64,000 nucleotides of DNA. Source: Rostratula benghalensis. Taxonomy: Eukaryota > Chordata > Aves > Charadriiformes > Rostratulidae. The notes under the pieces are model-generated. The model ran no database searches, had not been told where the DNA came from, and saw only the letters and a list, made by a program, of their open reading frames with translations. Below, piece after piece: positions 38,001 to 47,234 of this stretch. A program made the position numbers and the translations under genes. Each line of letters begins with the position of its first letter. The stretch's first letter is position 1. Location of the stretch: NCBI GenBank assembly GCA_013399305.1, contig VXAI01000046.1:535545-599544 (forward strand), in the 5' to 3' direction.

Positions 38001-41000
38001 AGAGTCTGCAGATTTTATTACTTGCCACATAGTATCAGTTTTAAAATAGAATATTTACTTACACTCACAGCTCTTTACTCAATTATGTTGAGTTTAGAAT
38101 GTCTTTCCACTGTCAGATCAAAGGTTCTTTATATTGCTTTTGGATTGCTTGTGTTAGAGAGGTGTCTTACTGAAAGGAGTTATGTGAAAGGATGAATAAA
38201 CAGTATTCTGAATTCCTGTATCTTTGCTTTGAAAACTTAGGCTGCTGTTAGAAGCTGTTCTGTAGTGCTAAGAATTCCTTGGAAGCATTTGGCATACTCG
38301 TGCCTAACTGTATGATTATTAGGCTGGTTAATCTACTTGTGCTTCCTTTCTGACCAGTGTCTCTATTGACTCCCAATTTTCCTGCATGGCCATTAAAGGA
38401 ATTTGTAAGGAAGGGAACTGCAGTGACTCCTCACAAACATGTCTTTCTTTTTGGTATTATTTTTGAATTGTTACTAAATTAACACCAAAATAGGTGGTGA
38501 GTTATTTTTGGGTTTTTTTCCCCTTGAAGTGCTTCTTGCAAGACCAGAAATAGAATGGTTATGAACATACAGCACCATTATGAACGGTTAGTGTGGATTA
38601 GGGAGTTATCAGTGTGGTTATATGCTGTAGGCAAAGCTTTTATATAAGTCCCTGCTAGCAGATATTTAAAAGGCATTTCTCCACTAGTTATGGGGATGAA
38701 GACAACACTTTGGGCCTTGAGATGGACAACAGGTGAGAAGTTGTATTACAACATTTAAAAAAAAAATATTATTTNAAAACTAAAAGGGGGAAAGTGGTTT
38801 TTAGTTCACTGTACTTCAAAATATTTGTTGCTGTTTTAAAATAGCCATGTTTGGGTCAATATATGAACACTTCTCAAAGGTTAATCTTCAGGCAGGAGAC
38901 TCTTGTCATTTTTATGTATCTTTCAAATTCTTGCCTCTGGGAATAAGAGTTAAGTGGAAAGGACTCACTCAGTAATAACTTTTTAATTTTTAGATACAGC
39001 ATTTGCTTTAGAATTGTTGATGAGTAAAGTAACAGTAGTAGAAAAATGGTGACAATGAGTTCTTCAAAACTGAAAAGTTTTTAAATAGTCTTCTAAAGAC
39101 TTCAGTGTTTTTTAAAGCTGCTGAGTTGAAATCACAATGTAAAGATCCACAGATTGCATTTCAGAACAGACCATCAGTTCAATAACTTTTTGATTACTGT
39201 TTATAATATTCAATATAGTTTTGAATAATTCACTATTCTTCTGAAAATTTACTTCAATTTGCATAATACAACTTGATGTCCCTTCTATTTGAGAAAAATT
39301 TGCGTATTAGGATCATGTTTATAGAAAAATTTGTAACACTAAAAAATTTATTTTGCTACTGTAAAGGAAAAGCAAATATGGCAATTTTGTAATATATTAG
39401 ACAAGTATGGGGAGTGTTGGTTAATAATGGCAGTTTTGTTATCACCTTGTAAATCTCCTTCACTATTTGCCTGTTTGCCCAGGTAGTGGCTTATTCTACT
39501 TCCTGTTCTTCCTGGTTCTTTAATAGTATATTAGTAGTCTTGGCTCATGTTATTATACAGTAATCGTTTTCAGCAGTTAAAGATGTTGTTTTTTTTTTTT
39601 GCCTTTGCTTTTCATTACGCAGATAATAAATACATCAAATGATAATTCCCTAGATCAAGGAAAAACAGGACTGTAAAGAGGGGATCAGTTTGGTAAGAAT
39701 ATGTTAGTTCAGTCGGAATGTTTTTCCCATGGACATGACTGTCATGTAACCTATTTCCTCTACTGAAAAGTAACAAGATGCTTCTGACGTGTTTGGGTTT
39801 TTGTGTGCTGCAATTGTGTTTTCTAGCTTAAAAATGCTGGGTTTCTGTTTCAGGACTCAGCACAGACTTTTACTCAAACACAAAATAGATTTCATAACAA
39901 CTGTACTTTTTCCTTGGGTGTTTAAGATAACGTCTGAGTTTGGCATAGTAGAGGCAATCTACGTAATTCTTTAAAACACTTTTAAATGCTTTACCATTTC
40001 TTAGTAAGTCAATAGTTGTTATTTTCAGGGTTACTCTGTTGAATCAAATGGTGTATACTTTTTAAAAATTCTCCATGTTCTCTAACAGTTAAAACATTCA
40101 AATAGATTAGACTAAAGTCAAAATAATAGTACTTATTCACATCAAAGTAAAATATCTTCTTAAACGAAGGGGTCTGATCCAAGAGAACATTTATGTAGAC
40201 TTTAAAAGATAAGACATAAAATGCTTGTCTTTACTGTATGAAGCTGTTGGACAGGTGTTTGGGTTTCCTTCTCAGTTTTCTAAACTGCTGGAAACTTGGT
40301 AGTTGACATCAGAACAAGTAGTTCAAAAGCATTAGTTTTCATTACTTTAACTGGTCATGAAATGAGCTCAGCAAGGGAGGTCTTGTAACTAGTAACATCA
40401 CCTGCAGCTAACGCCTCTGTATTTCAGAGAGGTGGGGTTTTGGGCCAAGTGGACAAATAAGAGATCATTCTTTAGGAGAATAATCTTGCTTTTATCCTTA
40501 GCTTTATTTCAAGCTTTTTCTATATGAAACTATAAAATCTGGGCATTGGTCTACAAGATCTAGATATTGAATCTTAGGGTAAATAATTACTTACAACTTC
40601 ACTGTAGGCATAATTTACCTTAACAGCTAGGTGCTCAAGACTTCCTTTTATTGTTTTGTTTCCTATTGACAATAGTTAGTAGTAGATATTCTTTCTGTGT
40701 AATACATGCTAGAATTTTGGGGGGCAGTGTTAACCCACAAGAAACTGTATTTATTAAAATACCCCCACATTTAAAAAAAAAAACCCTAAAAGCAAAGCTT
40801 GTTATAATTTAGAAATGGCCAGTTAGAGTTTTATGACGGTAGAAACACATTTTTAAGGTACTTAAATGTTTTTCTGGGCAAGGTGTACTTGAAATCCATA
40901 TTTACATATAATCATTAGTTTAATTGCATGACCTCAGTGTGCTGATCATGCTGTTCTAGCTTTAACCCTGATTAGAAAGCAAATGCAGAATCAGGACCAT

Positions 41001-44000
41001 GATCTATTAAGTAAAAACACGTTCTGTTTTTCAACTTTTCAAAAGCCTCCTTCCTAATTTTTTTAGTTCAGTGTAAGTAAATGTTTCCACACTTAACTTC
41101 TACTGAGTTCTACTGTGAGTCCTCTTCCCCTTTTCCTCCTTGTGTGTTGCACTGAGTGGAGCTGAAATGCAGAAACCCTGGTAGGCTCCAATTGCAGTGT
41201 AAAACCACTGGGCACCTCAAGTCACAATCCCAGTGTTTTACTGGTTGTATATCACTCTCTTAGCATCTATACTCATCCTGTCATCTGGTAAGTGCTGGAG
41301 AATGGTGGTGGGTTCCAGGCACCAGGCACATTGTTACTTGGTGCAGGTCAAATTTATAGAGGCAGTGCAAAGGTTGTATTAATAAAAAGATTTTCTCATA
41401 TAACAGAAATGCCCTTAGTGGAATTTAGGTGTTCCAGAGAAGATGGCCCATGAGCTTTTGGGATTGGGAGGAGAACATGCATGGCATTAAAACAGAGCCT
41501 ATAAAACCAGTCCATAGATATGGCCTATGTTTGCAAAGAGTGAAACTGTTGACATTCTAGGAACAAACCATTGGTGTTCTAGGAAGACTGGTGTCTGTAC
41601 AGCTGAGTAGCTACATTACCCTAATACAAAAAGAGCTCCTAACTCCTTGTATTTGTTTTTATATGAAACTAGAAGTTGTCCAACTTCTACCAAAAGTTAC
41701 AGGAGTATTAGCAATATTATGAGGGTCCCCTGGAATTCAGAGTGGGTTTGGGGTTTTTTTAGATATTTAATTAGATAATACAAATATGAAGTAGGGATCA
41801 GAGCATTTAATTAAAAAAGGTGACATTTGATCTCTGATCTGTGCTTTCCTGACATTCTTTCATTACCTTAAAGGAAAAAAGAACTGTGTCTCTTCTCAGG
41901 TACTACAGCTTTGCTAAAGTGAAGCAGCATGGTTTTAAACTATGTAATTGGTACTAGAATGGTATTGTTTAGGTAATATGGTGGTATGTGATGCAGTTTA
42001 CCACCTTTCCTCAGGGACCTGTGTTTATTTCAGACTGAAAGAGTTTGCCATTTCAAACAAGTGTTAGGTTAACATATCTTTGACAGATGCTAGATTCTGA
42101 TCCCATAAAGGTAATGGCAAACTTTAATATTTGTGTGGGAGAAGTTCAGTCTAAAATAATTGAGAGATTATGCAAGCATTAACATTTCCCTACTTCAGTA
42201 ATATTATTAAGGTATACTGTTGAGATGAGCTATTTAAAAAGGAACTCAAAATGTATGGCATGTTAGAGAAAAACTCGATCCCTGCTTTTTTCTTCTTAGG
42301 TTTTGTTTGAATCAAAACGTAAAAGGTTCAAGTATGCTTACTTTAAAGATTGTGACTTAATTTGTGGTTTTTATTTATATATTTTCTAAGGGCTTCTTAT
42401 AGATAAGATGCTGTGAAATAGGTTTTCTGTGGGAGTTGGAAATGTGAAATAATTTCCTTTTCTTTGGGTGTTCTACAGGCATCAGAACTGGCATTCAGTT
42501 TTTAGGCAGGTGTCTGAGGGAAAGATGATTCCTTAAATCCTGTTATGTGATCAGACCTGTTGCTGACAATTGTATTTGTCTGTAAGGCCATGTGTTCTGG
42601 TGTAACTGCCGTTCCAAAGCTCAAACGTATAGTATCTGTTCTGTTTGGCCTTTTGCAGAAGTGCATACTGGAATATTAGATCAATCACTGCACGTGGATC
42701 TTCAAATAATTGTAGGTTGAATGACCTACCATCTGCAGAAGGGATGGCATTAAACTTACGAGGGTTGAAGAGATCTGATTTCGATTTTAGCATCTCTTAG
42801 AGACAGTCTTTTAATGACTGGAGAGAAGTCAGTAAGCTGGTTTGGTATTTACTGAATAGGGGTGAAGTTTTCTTTTTCTGCCTGTTCAGTCTATGAGGAG
42901 AGGCCTCTTGTGTTTGGTGTATCTTCAATACAGTCATCTTTGCGAACCCTTTGTGTGCTGCTGTAATACGAATAGCAAATTTTTGTGGATGTCCCAATAA
43001 ACTGCTTTAATTTTTACAGCTAGAAAACTGAAACCAGTTTTGCACTGAATCTTGATCTGGTATGTTCAGTAGTACTAATGGAAGCTTCAGTCTAACTCTG
43101 CTGTATGGTCAGGAATAGCATTCTTGTTTTGGAGTATAGTTCTAAAAGGGTAGGGTAAGATAAAAATCTAATTTGAAATCTAAACATGGATGTCTGTGCT
43201 GCTTTGCTGTCCCTCAATCACACAGCACTATCTCCTTCTACGTGAGGCACACTTCTGTGATTTCTCTTTGATTTCAGCTCCTTTCACATTCCTTCAACCT
43301 AACCTTGCTTTTCATCCTCCCTGTACCTTGGTTACTGTACTTGTTAGGATTGTTCCTTTTACTCCCAGACCAGCCCATTTTATAATTCAGAGTTTGAAAA
43401 TGAGAGATTTGGCCTTGTGGAACTGTAATAAGGCTAAGATACAACCAAATTGGTCGTTGGTGACAAGTGATAGCAAGAATCTTACAATTTAGTGTGTGGT
43501 GGGGTTTTTTTTGGGTGGTTTCTAAATTTCATTAAACCTCAGATTCTCTCAAAACCCATTGTAAAACGTGAAGCTTGAGATGAGGTCGCTTTGAAGTAAT
43601 GCCTCTTGGATTATTTGGAAAGATCACCTTTGTCTCCAGATCTTGCCTTCGGAATTTAATGTAATTTGTCCTGGGATTTAAAATTCATGTTGCCAGTCTT
43701 CAGGTATACTTCTTAGGTGCATTTCCAAGGGGTTATCAAGGTATATACTCAGATTTTATATTAATGGTTAAACAATATAAATTGTCATTAATCATGAAAA
43801 ATTACAAGAGGTACTAAAGAAATGTAGCTATTAATTTGGCAATCAGTACTAGTATCTGCTGTGCACAGATTCATTTAAATTGTAAACTTACTAAAAAAAT
43901 CTAAATGAATGTTTTACTGTTCTGCAACAGTTCTATTAGCTGATCATTCCTGCTAATTATATAAGACTGTAAAATATTTTGGTTTTAGTTTTACAGATTT

Positions 44001-47000
44001 TCTTTTTTCTTCTGCATAGGGTCAGCTTTACTTGCTGGTGACAGACCAGGGCTTTCTTACAGAAGAGAAAGTTGTCTGGGAAAGCTTACACAATGTGGAT
44101 GGTGATGGAAACTTCTGTGATTCTGAATTCCACTTACGGCCTCCATCAGACCCTGAAACTGTCTACAGAGGGCAGCAGGATCAAATAGATCAAGTACTGG
44201 ATTTCTGCTTTTGTTTGTGGTTTTTTTTTTTTTTACTTTTCCTTTGTCACAAGTTTGCTTGTGACTATATATAACAATTAGTACTTATTTTTAGTCATAT
44301 CTACACAAATAAGTCTGTGTCCCTGCTCATTTCAGGGGGTTTGGACTAGATGACCTTTAAAAGTCCTTTGCAACCCAAACTAACCTATGCATAAATGAAA
44401 CTAAGAAAAATTCTTTAGGTACTTAGGTAGAGGTTCTCCAAAGTGGTACTTTGAAGTATTGATGTGACTTCAGGGAGGCAGAGTAAGACCAAGCTTGACT
44501 AGTTTAGAAAATCAAATCTTAATCTCTCAGAATTCACTTCTGCAAAGAACTTACTTAGGTGAAATGTCGCATCTGCCTTGTCTATGGAAACAGAAACAGC
44601 CCCCTGAAACTTCTCTCGCTGTAATAAATTAATTCTTGCTCATTAATATTGTTAGAATGGAACTTTGTCTTCTGATGCCCACCTTGCTGAATGTAGGACA
44701 AAAAACATAGCAGTTTGTGTGTGGTGGTGGTTATTTGTTATTCTGAACTATATATAATCATTTCCAGAAGCTGTGTCTGAGACGGGACTTAATGGTACCA
44801 GTTAATGAATAAGCAGACAGCAAGACCGAGCTTCTTGGACATATAATATTTTGAACAAAGCAAAATAAGTTCATAATAATCACCACTGATGTTTTTTTAA
44901 ATACTGAGGGGGCAAAAATGGTTAAGTAGATGCTTTCTAATAAATTCAAGCACTGTAGGTCTTGTAGAAAATGAAGCATCTGGCAGAGATAACAGGGCTA
45001 GTAATACCTTGAGTTGCTGTCTGTTTAGATACATCCAAAACTACCCTTTGGTTATTTTCTCACATGTTTAGGAATTAAGTGTTTCTTTCTGATGTACTCT
45101 TAACACTGTATAGTAGAACAGGGACAAATAATCTATCAAGCAGAATCAGAGTGTTAACTAGAAATAGCAAATTACAAAGAGACAGCTTCAAATCTTTACT
45201 CCTGCCTAGAACTAGTGTGAGCTGATACTGTCTGTCCATCGCTGCTGTCCAGGTAATGAAAATATTTTTTTTTTAAATTGCTTTTAGGTTTATAATTAGC
45301 TTTTGTGGTTTGTATAAGTTGCTGTTTCAGCCTTTCTGCAGTTCAGGATATGAAAAAGTTCTGAAACAAACTCGAGTTTTCCATGAGGCAATTGCATTTG
45401 GGTGCTGAAAAAAAATAATCACTTGATAGGACTTAGCTCTTTTCTGTGTGAACTTAACTCTTTTCTGTGTGAAAGAGCATTAATAAACAAGTTTACTGTT
45501 TAGGATTATCTGATGGCATTGTCTCTACAACAAGAACAGCAGAATCAAGAGATTAACTGGGAGCAGATCCCAGAAGGAATCAGTGATCTAGAGCTGGCAA
45601 AGAAGCTCCAGGAGGAGGAGGACAGGAGAGCTTCTCAGTACTACCAGGAACAAGAGCAAGCAGCTGCTCAGGTCCAGGTAAGAAGGCATTTTATAGAATA
45701 TGATAACAAGCTTGAGAGAGGATTAACTTAACAGTTCCATAGACATATCTGCATTTGTATGTGTTTCAGACTTGTAAGACTGGTATTTATACAGCAAGTG
45801 CAGCAAGTGATCAGCTCAATGTAGGAATCGTAAGAAATAGGCTACAATTGTTGGCATATGTATGCAGATATGACAGTTGCTGCCACTTACATACTTTTAA
45901 GCAGGACGAACCTTCTAAATTAGGGTTTCCTTGACAATGTTTAAATGGGAATGATGAGTTAACATGTAAGGCTACAAAGATTGTATAAGCTAGTATTTTA
46001 CACTATTTGCAAAACATCATTCAAATAATAGCTTTTTGATAGTAGCTGAAGTTTTCACTTTGTTTTGCCTTGCAGAAGTTTGTTGCTTTACATATGCAGA
46101 TGTTTCAGTCTGTGGTATCATGTGAATCTATTCAGTCCTGTTTCAAATTAGGAAATTAGCAGTTTCTCCCAGTATACAGTCTGTCCCAACCCCAAAAGCA
46201 GTTGCATTCAAAATGTTTGCAAAATAGATTTGTGCCCATGAATGCACAAAACTGCCCTTTAACTGAATTTTGTGTGCAAAAGGCAATACTTAAGTTAGTG
46301 TTCCAGATTCATAGGGTTCTTAACTGCTGCAGACTCCTAAAACAGCTTTTATTTACAAATGTAAAAAACAATCTGTATGAAGGCTAAATCTTTGGCCTGA
46401 AGCAATTCAGAACCATTAACTGATGTGCTTGTTAAGGACAAAGTAGGAATTTTGACAATTAGAAGATGTGTTATTTCCACTACTTACTGCTTTAATAGAA
46501 TTATCGGTAGCTGCTTCCAACACCAATTCACTACACTTTGCTGCAAAAAGGCAGAACTGAAGAACCTGCTTAACAGGTCTTAACAGCATGCTCATTTGCA
46601 TCTATGAATGGCAATAGCTTGATTAGGTGATGGGTTCATAAAACTCCTGTTGCCTTTGTATAATAACTGCCTTGCCAAATGCTTGACTAGTTTCTAGAGA
46701 GACAAAATCTTGCTGCTTTGTCGTATCTAGCTGTCAAAACCAACACTTTCACTTTGCAACTTCTGAAGTGTGGATTATATTCTTGAAAGTAGGAGTAAAT
46801 TCCAGTACAGTAATATGGAAGTGCCAGAAACTGCTTGAAGCCAAACTTGATTATTGAAACAACTGATCTGAGTATGTTGACATAATAGAAGGGACACGCA
46901 GGACTTGACGTATTTTCTACTGACTTCGTTTTTTATAAATAAGTAGCTTTGTGGCAGTTCTGGAGTATTTCTACAAAAAGACCCAACCTGAATTCTACTG

Positions 47001-47234
47001 TTTGCATACATAGGTAAACTTTTGTTTGTGAACTTGAACGTGGAGTGATATTACTGTAGATGCAGTCTGAAGTGCTTGATTTATACAACGTCTTGGGGTT
47101 TTTTTTCTGTGTAGCAGGTGCAAGGTGCTGCTTCTCCAGCAAGTGGAAGACAATCTGGGAGTAATGAACGCAAACGTAAAGAGCCTCGAGAGAAGGAGAG
47201 AGAAAAAGAGAAGAACAGCTGTGTTCTCTTGTAA
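19432..47234 (+). CDS. MINDY2: MINDY2 (FAM63B), ubiquitin carboxyl-terminal hydrolase; complete, nine coding exons
   Basis: MINDY2 is a cysteine protease of the MINDY/FAM63 family that trims K48-linked polyubiquitin. The coding exons are 19432-20076, 27251-27308, 28991-29055, 32985-33143, 34025-34127, 34713-34855, 44020-44193, 45504-45677 and 47115-47234. They join in frame to 546 residues. Residues 1-170 are low-complexity (Pro, Gly, Ser, Ala) with a conserved SLDSLESFSNLHS at 111-123. The catalytic domain starts near FPGQSVYHIKW (172) and holds QNENGPC, with Gln195 and nucleophile Cys201, and FFRNNHFSTM with His383. The Cys-His spacing of 182 equals that I recall for human C266/H448. Two MIU ubiquitin-binding helices follow (about 450-460 and 477-493), then a Lys/Arg/Glu-rich tail ending in CVLL. 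The protein is about 75 residues shorter than human, mainly in the N-terminal region. The gene diverges from ADAM10 and converges with SLTM. Confidence 0.97.
20077..27250 (+). other. MINDY2: MINDY2 intron 1
   Basis: The intron is 7,174 bases. It begins in the CpG island and then becomes AT-rich. It contains a CR1 3'-end fragment (20601-20868). Nothing else recognisable was found, and open frames up to 134 codons on either strand have no supporting similarity. Confidence 0.85.
20601..20868 (+). mobile_element. CR1 LINE 3'-end fragment
   Basis: Sense-oriented CR1 tail. Recognisable pieces are TTAGGAAAAATGTCTTGACA (CR1 has TTAGGAAAAATTTCTTCAC), GAAAGGGCTATCAAACATTG, GCTGAGGGACGTAGTTTAGC, TGGCAGTTGGACTCCTCTTA and the terminal TGTTTCTATGAT. 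It is diverged and 5'-truncated, as most CR1 copies are. Confidence 0.85.
27251..27308 (+). CDS. MINDY2: MINDY2 coding exon 2
   Basis: The exon is 58 bases between TTTCACAG and the donor TTAG|GTTAGT. It encodes IKLPPMMEIITAEQLMEYL plus the first base of a Gly codon. The first residue is Ile where I recall Val in human. The remainder matches the family closely. Confidence 0.95.
27309..28990 (+). other. MINDY2: MINDY2 intron 2
   Basis: The intron is 1,682 bases of AT-rich sequence ending in a long poly-T tract before the acceptor. I see nothing else in it. Confidence 0.85.
28991..29055 (+). CDS. MINDY2: MINDY2 coding exon 3
   Basis: The exon is 65 bases after a long T-run acceptor (TTTTTTTTAG) and ends at GAGCAG|GTAAGA. 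It encodes the end of a Gly codon, then DYILDAKPKEISEIQRVNYE and Q. Confidence 0.95.
29727..29835. repeat. TTA/AAT-rich low-complexity block
   Basis: A block of almost only A and T with irregular TTATTATTATT and AATTTAATG units, within MINDY2 intron 3. It is imperfect and probably an old expanded microsatellite or slippage product. Confidence 0.65.
30161..30315 (+). mobile_element. CR1 LINE 3'-end fragment
   Basis: Sense-oriented CR1 tail recognisable by CAGTGCCCAGGGAGGTTGTG, GAGTCCCCACCTTTGGGGAT, GTGGCCCTGCCTGGG and CCAGAGGTCCCTTCCAAGTT. It lies in MINDY2 intron 3 directly after an A-run. Confidence 0.9.
32985..33143 (+). CDS. MINDY2: MINDY2 coding exon 4
   Basis: The exon is 159 bases in phase 0 (53 codons). 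It begins NMSDAMAILHKLQTGLDVNV and ends LYHGWLVDPQ before the donor CAG|GTAAAT. It is a core part of the catalytic domain and near-identical to the human sequence I recall. Confidence 0.96.
33144..34712 (+). other. MINDY2: MINDY2 introns 4 (33144-34024) and 5 (34128-34712), flanking exon 5
   Basis: These are two short introns of 881 and 585 bases. Intron 4 has a long T-run at about 33680-33697. Exon 5 lies between them. Nothing else is recognisable, and the 113-codon frame starting inside exon 5 is a read-through into intron 5, not a gene. Confidence 0.85.
34025..34127 (+). CDS. MINDY2: MINDY2 coding exon 5
   Basis: The exon is 103 bases encoding VADIVKAVGNCSYNQLVEKI followed by ISCKQSDSSELVSE and the first base of Gly. 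The acceptor is CTGCTCCAG and the donor is GAAG|GTGGGT, a somewhat unusual +3/+4 sequence. Human has Ile-Asp where this has Val-Ala at the start. Confidence 0.94.
34713..34855 (+). CDS. MINDY2: MINDY2 coding exon 6 (catalytic His)
   Basis: The exon is 143 bases after TTCTGTAG, ending TACAAG|GTATAT. It encodes FVAEQFLNNTATQLTYHGLC and then a segment ending FFRNNHFSTMTKYK, whose His (residue 383) is the catalytic histidine of the family. Confidence 0.96.
36197..36256. repeat. A/C-rich simple repeat
   Basis: The tract is made of A-runs and AAAC/CAAAC units and ends in a C-run followed by CACAC. It lies in MINDY2 intron 6. Confidence 0.75.
37773..37870 (+). mobile_element. CR1 LINE 3'-end fragment
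   Basis: Sense-oriented tail with GCGCTGAGGGACATGGTTTA, TTGGCACTGCTAGGTTAATG, ACTTGATGATTTTAAAGGTC and TTTTCCAACCATTATGATTC. It is well preserved and closely resembles the CR1 family with the TTAATGGTTGGACTTGATGA tail. Confidence 0.9.
44020..44193 (+). CDS. MINDY2: MINDY2 coding exon 7
   Basis: The exon is 174 bases in phase 0 (58 codons) after TTCTGCATAG, ending GATCAA|GTACTG. It encodes GQLYLLVTDQGFLTEEKVVW through to ETVYRGQQDQIDQ. It closes the catalytic domain. Confidence 0.95.
44321..44395 (+). mobile_element. Short CR1 LINE 3'-tail fragment
   Basis: The stretch GGGGGTTTGGACTAGATGAC followed by CTTTAAAAGTCCTTTGCAAC matches the terminal part of avian CR1 (TTGGACTAGATGATC...GGTCCCTTCCAACC). 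It is sense-oriented and only about 70 bases long. Confidence 0.8.
45431..45472 (+). repeat. 21-bp tandem duplication next to MINDY2 exon 8
   Basis: Two adjacent 21-base copies (45431-45451 and 45452-45472), beginning ACTTAGCTC and ACTTAACTC and then identical (TTTTCTGTGTGA), differ at one base. They lie 31-73 bases before the exon 8 acceptor, where a branch point is expected. Confidence 0.85.
45504..45677 (+). CDS. MINDY2: MINDY2 coding exon 8 (tandem MIU ubiquitin-binding helices)
   Basis: The exon is 174 bases in phase 0. It encodes DYLMALSLQQEQQNQEINWE, then a second helix SDLELAKKLQEEEDRRASQY. These have the acidic/Leu-Ala pattern of motif-interacting-with-ubiquitin helices, which in this family recognise long ubiquitin chains. 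The exon ends EQEQAAAQVQ; this linker is shorter than the alanine-rich stretch I recall in human. A 21-bp tandem duplication lies in the intron just upstream. Confidence 0.94.
45678..47114 (+). other. MINDY2: MINDY2 intron 8
   Basis: The intron is 1,437 bases of AT-rich sequence ending in a T-rich tract and a NAGNAG acceptor. I see no other feature. Confidence 0.85.
47115..47234 (+). CDS. MINDY2: MINDY2 coding exon 9 (C-terminus, CVLL end)
   Basis: The exon has 120 coding bases to TAA at 47232-47234. It encodes QVQGAASPASGRQSGSNERK followed by a Lys/Arg/Glu-rich tail and NSCVLL. The acceptor region reads GTAGCAG|GTG, so either AG could be used. The first AG (used here) adds one Gln. The last four residues fit a CaaX box with Leu at the end. 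Confidence 0.92.
   Translation, partial: QVQGAASPASGRQSGSNERKRKEPREKEREKEKNSCVLL

Larger units (their letters stand above)
34856..44019 (+). other. MINDY2: MINDY2 intron 6
   Basis: The intron is 9,164 bases and is the largest of the gene. It contains an A/C-rich tract (36197-36256), a CR1 tail (37773-37870), one ambiguous base at 38775 within an A/T run and an imperfect hairpin at about 41201-41239. There is no supported coding sequence or RNA gene. Confidence 0.85.
44194..45503 (+). other. MINDY2: MINDY2 intron 7
   Basis: The intron is 1,310 bases. It contains a short CR1 tail (44321-44395) and a 21-bp tandem duplication (45431-45472) ending about 30 bases before exon 8. Nothing else is recognisable. 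Confidence 0.85.

Noticed and set aside
41201..41239. Imperfect hairpin AAAACCACTGGG...CCCAGTGTTTT as a possible microRNA precursor
   Set aside because: The stem is only about 11 bp with a bulge and a 16-base loop, too short for a pre-miRNA.
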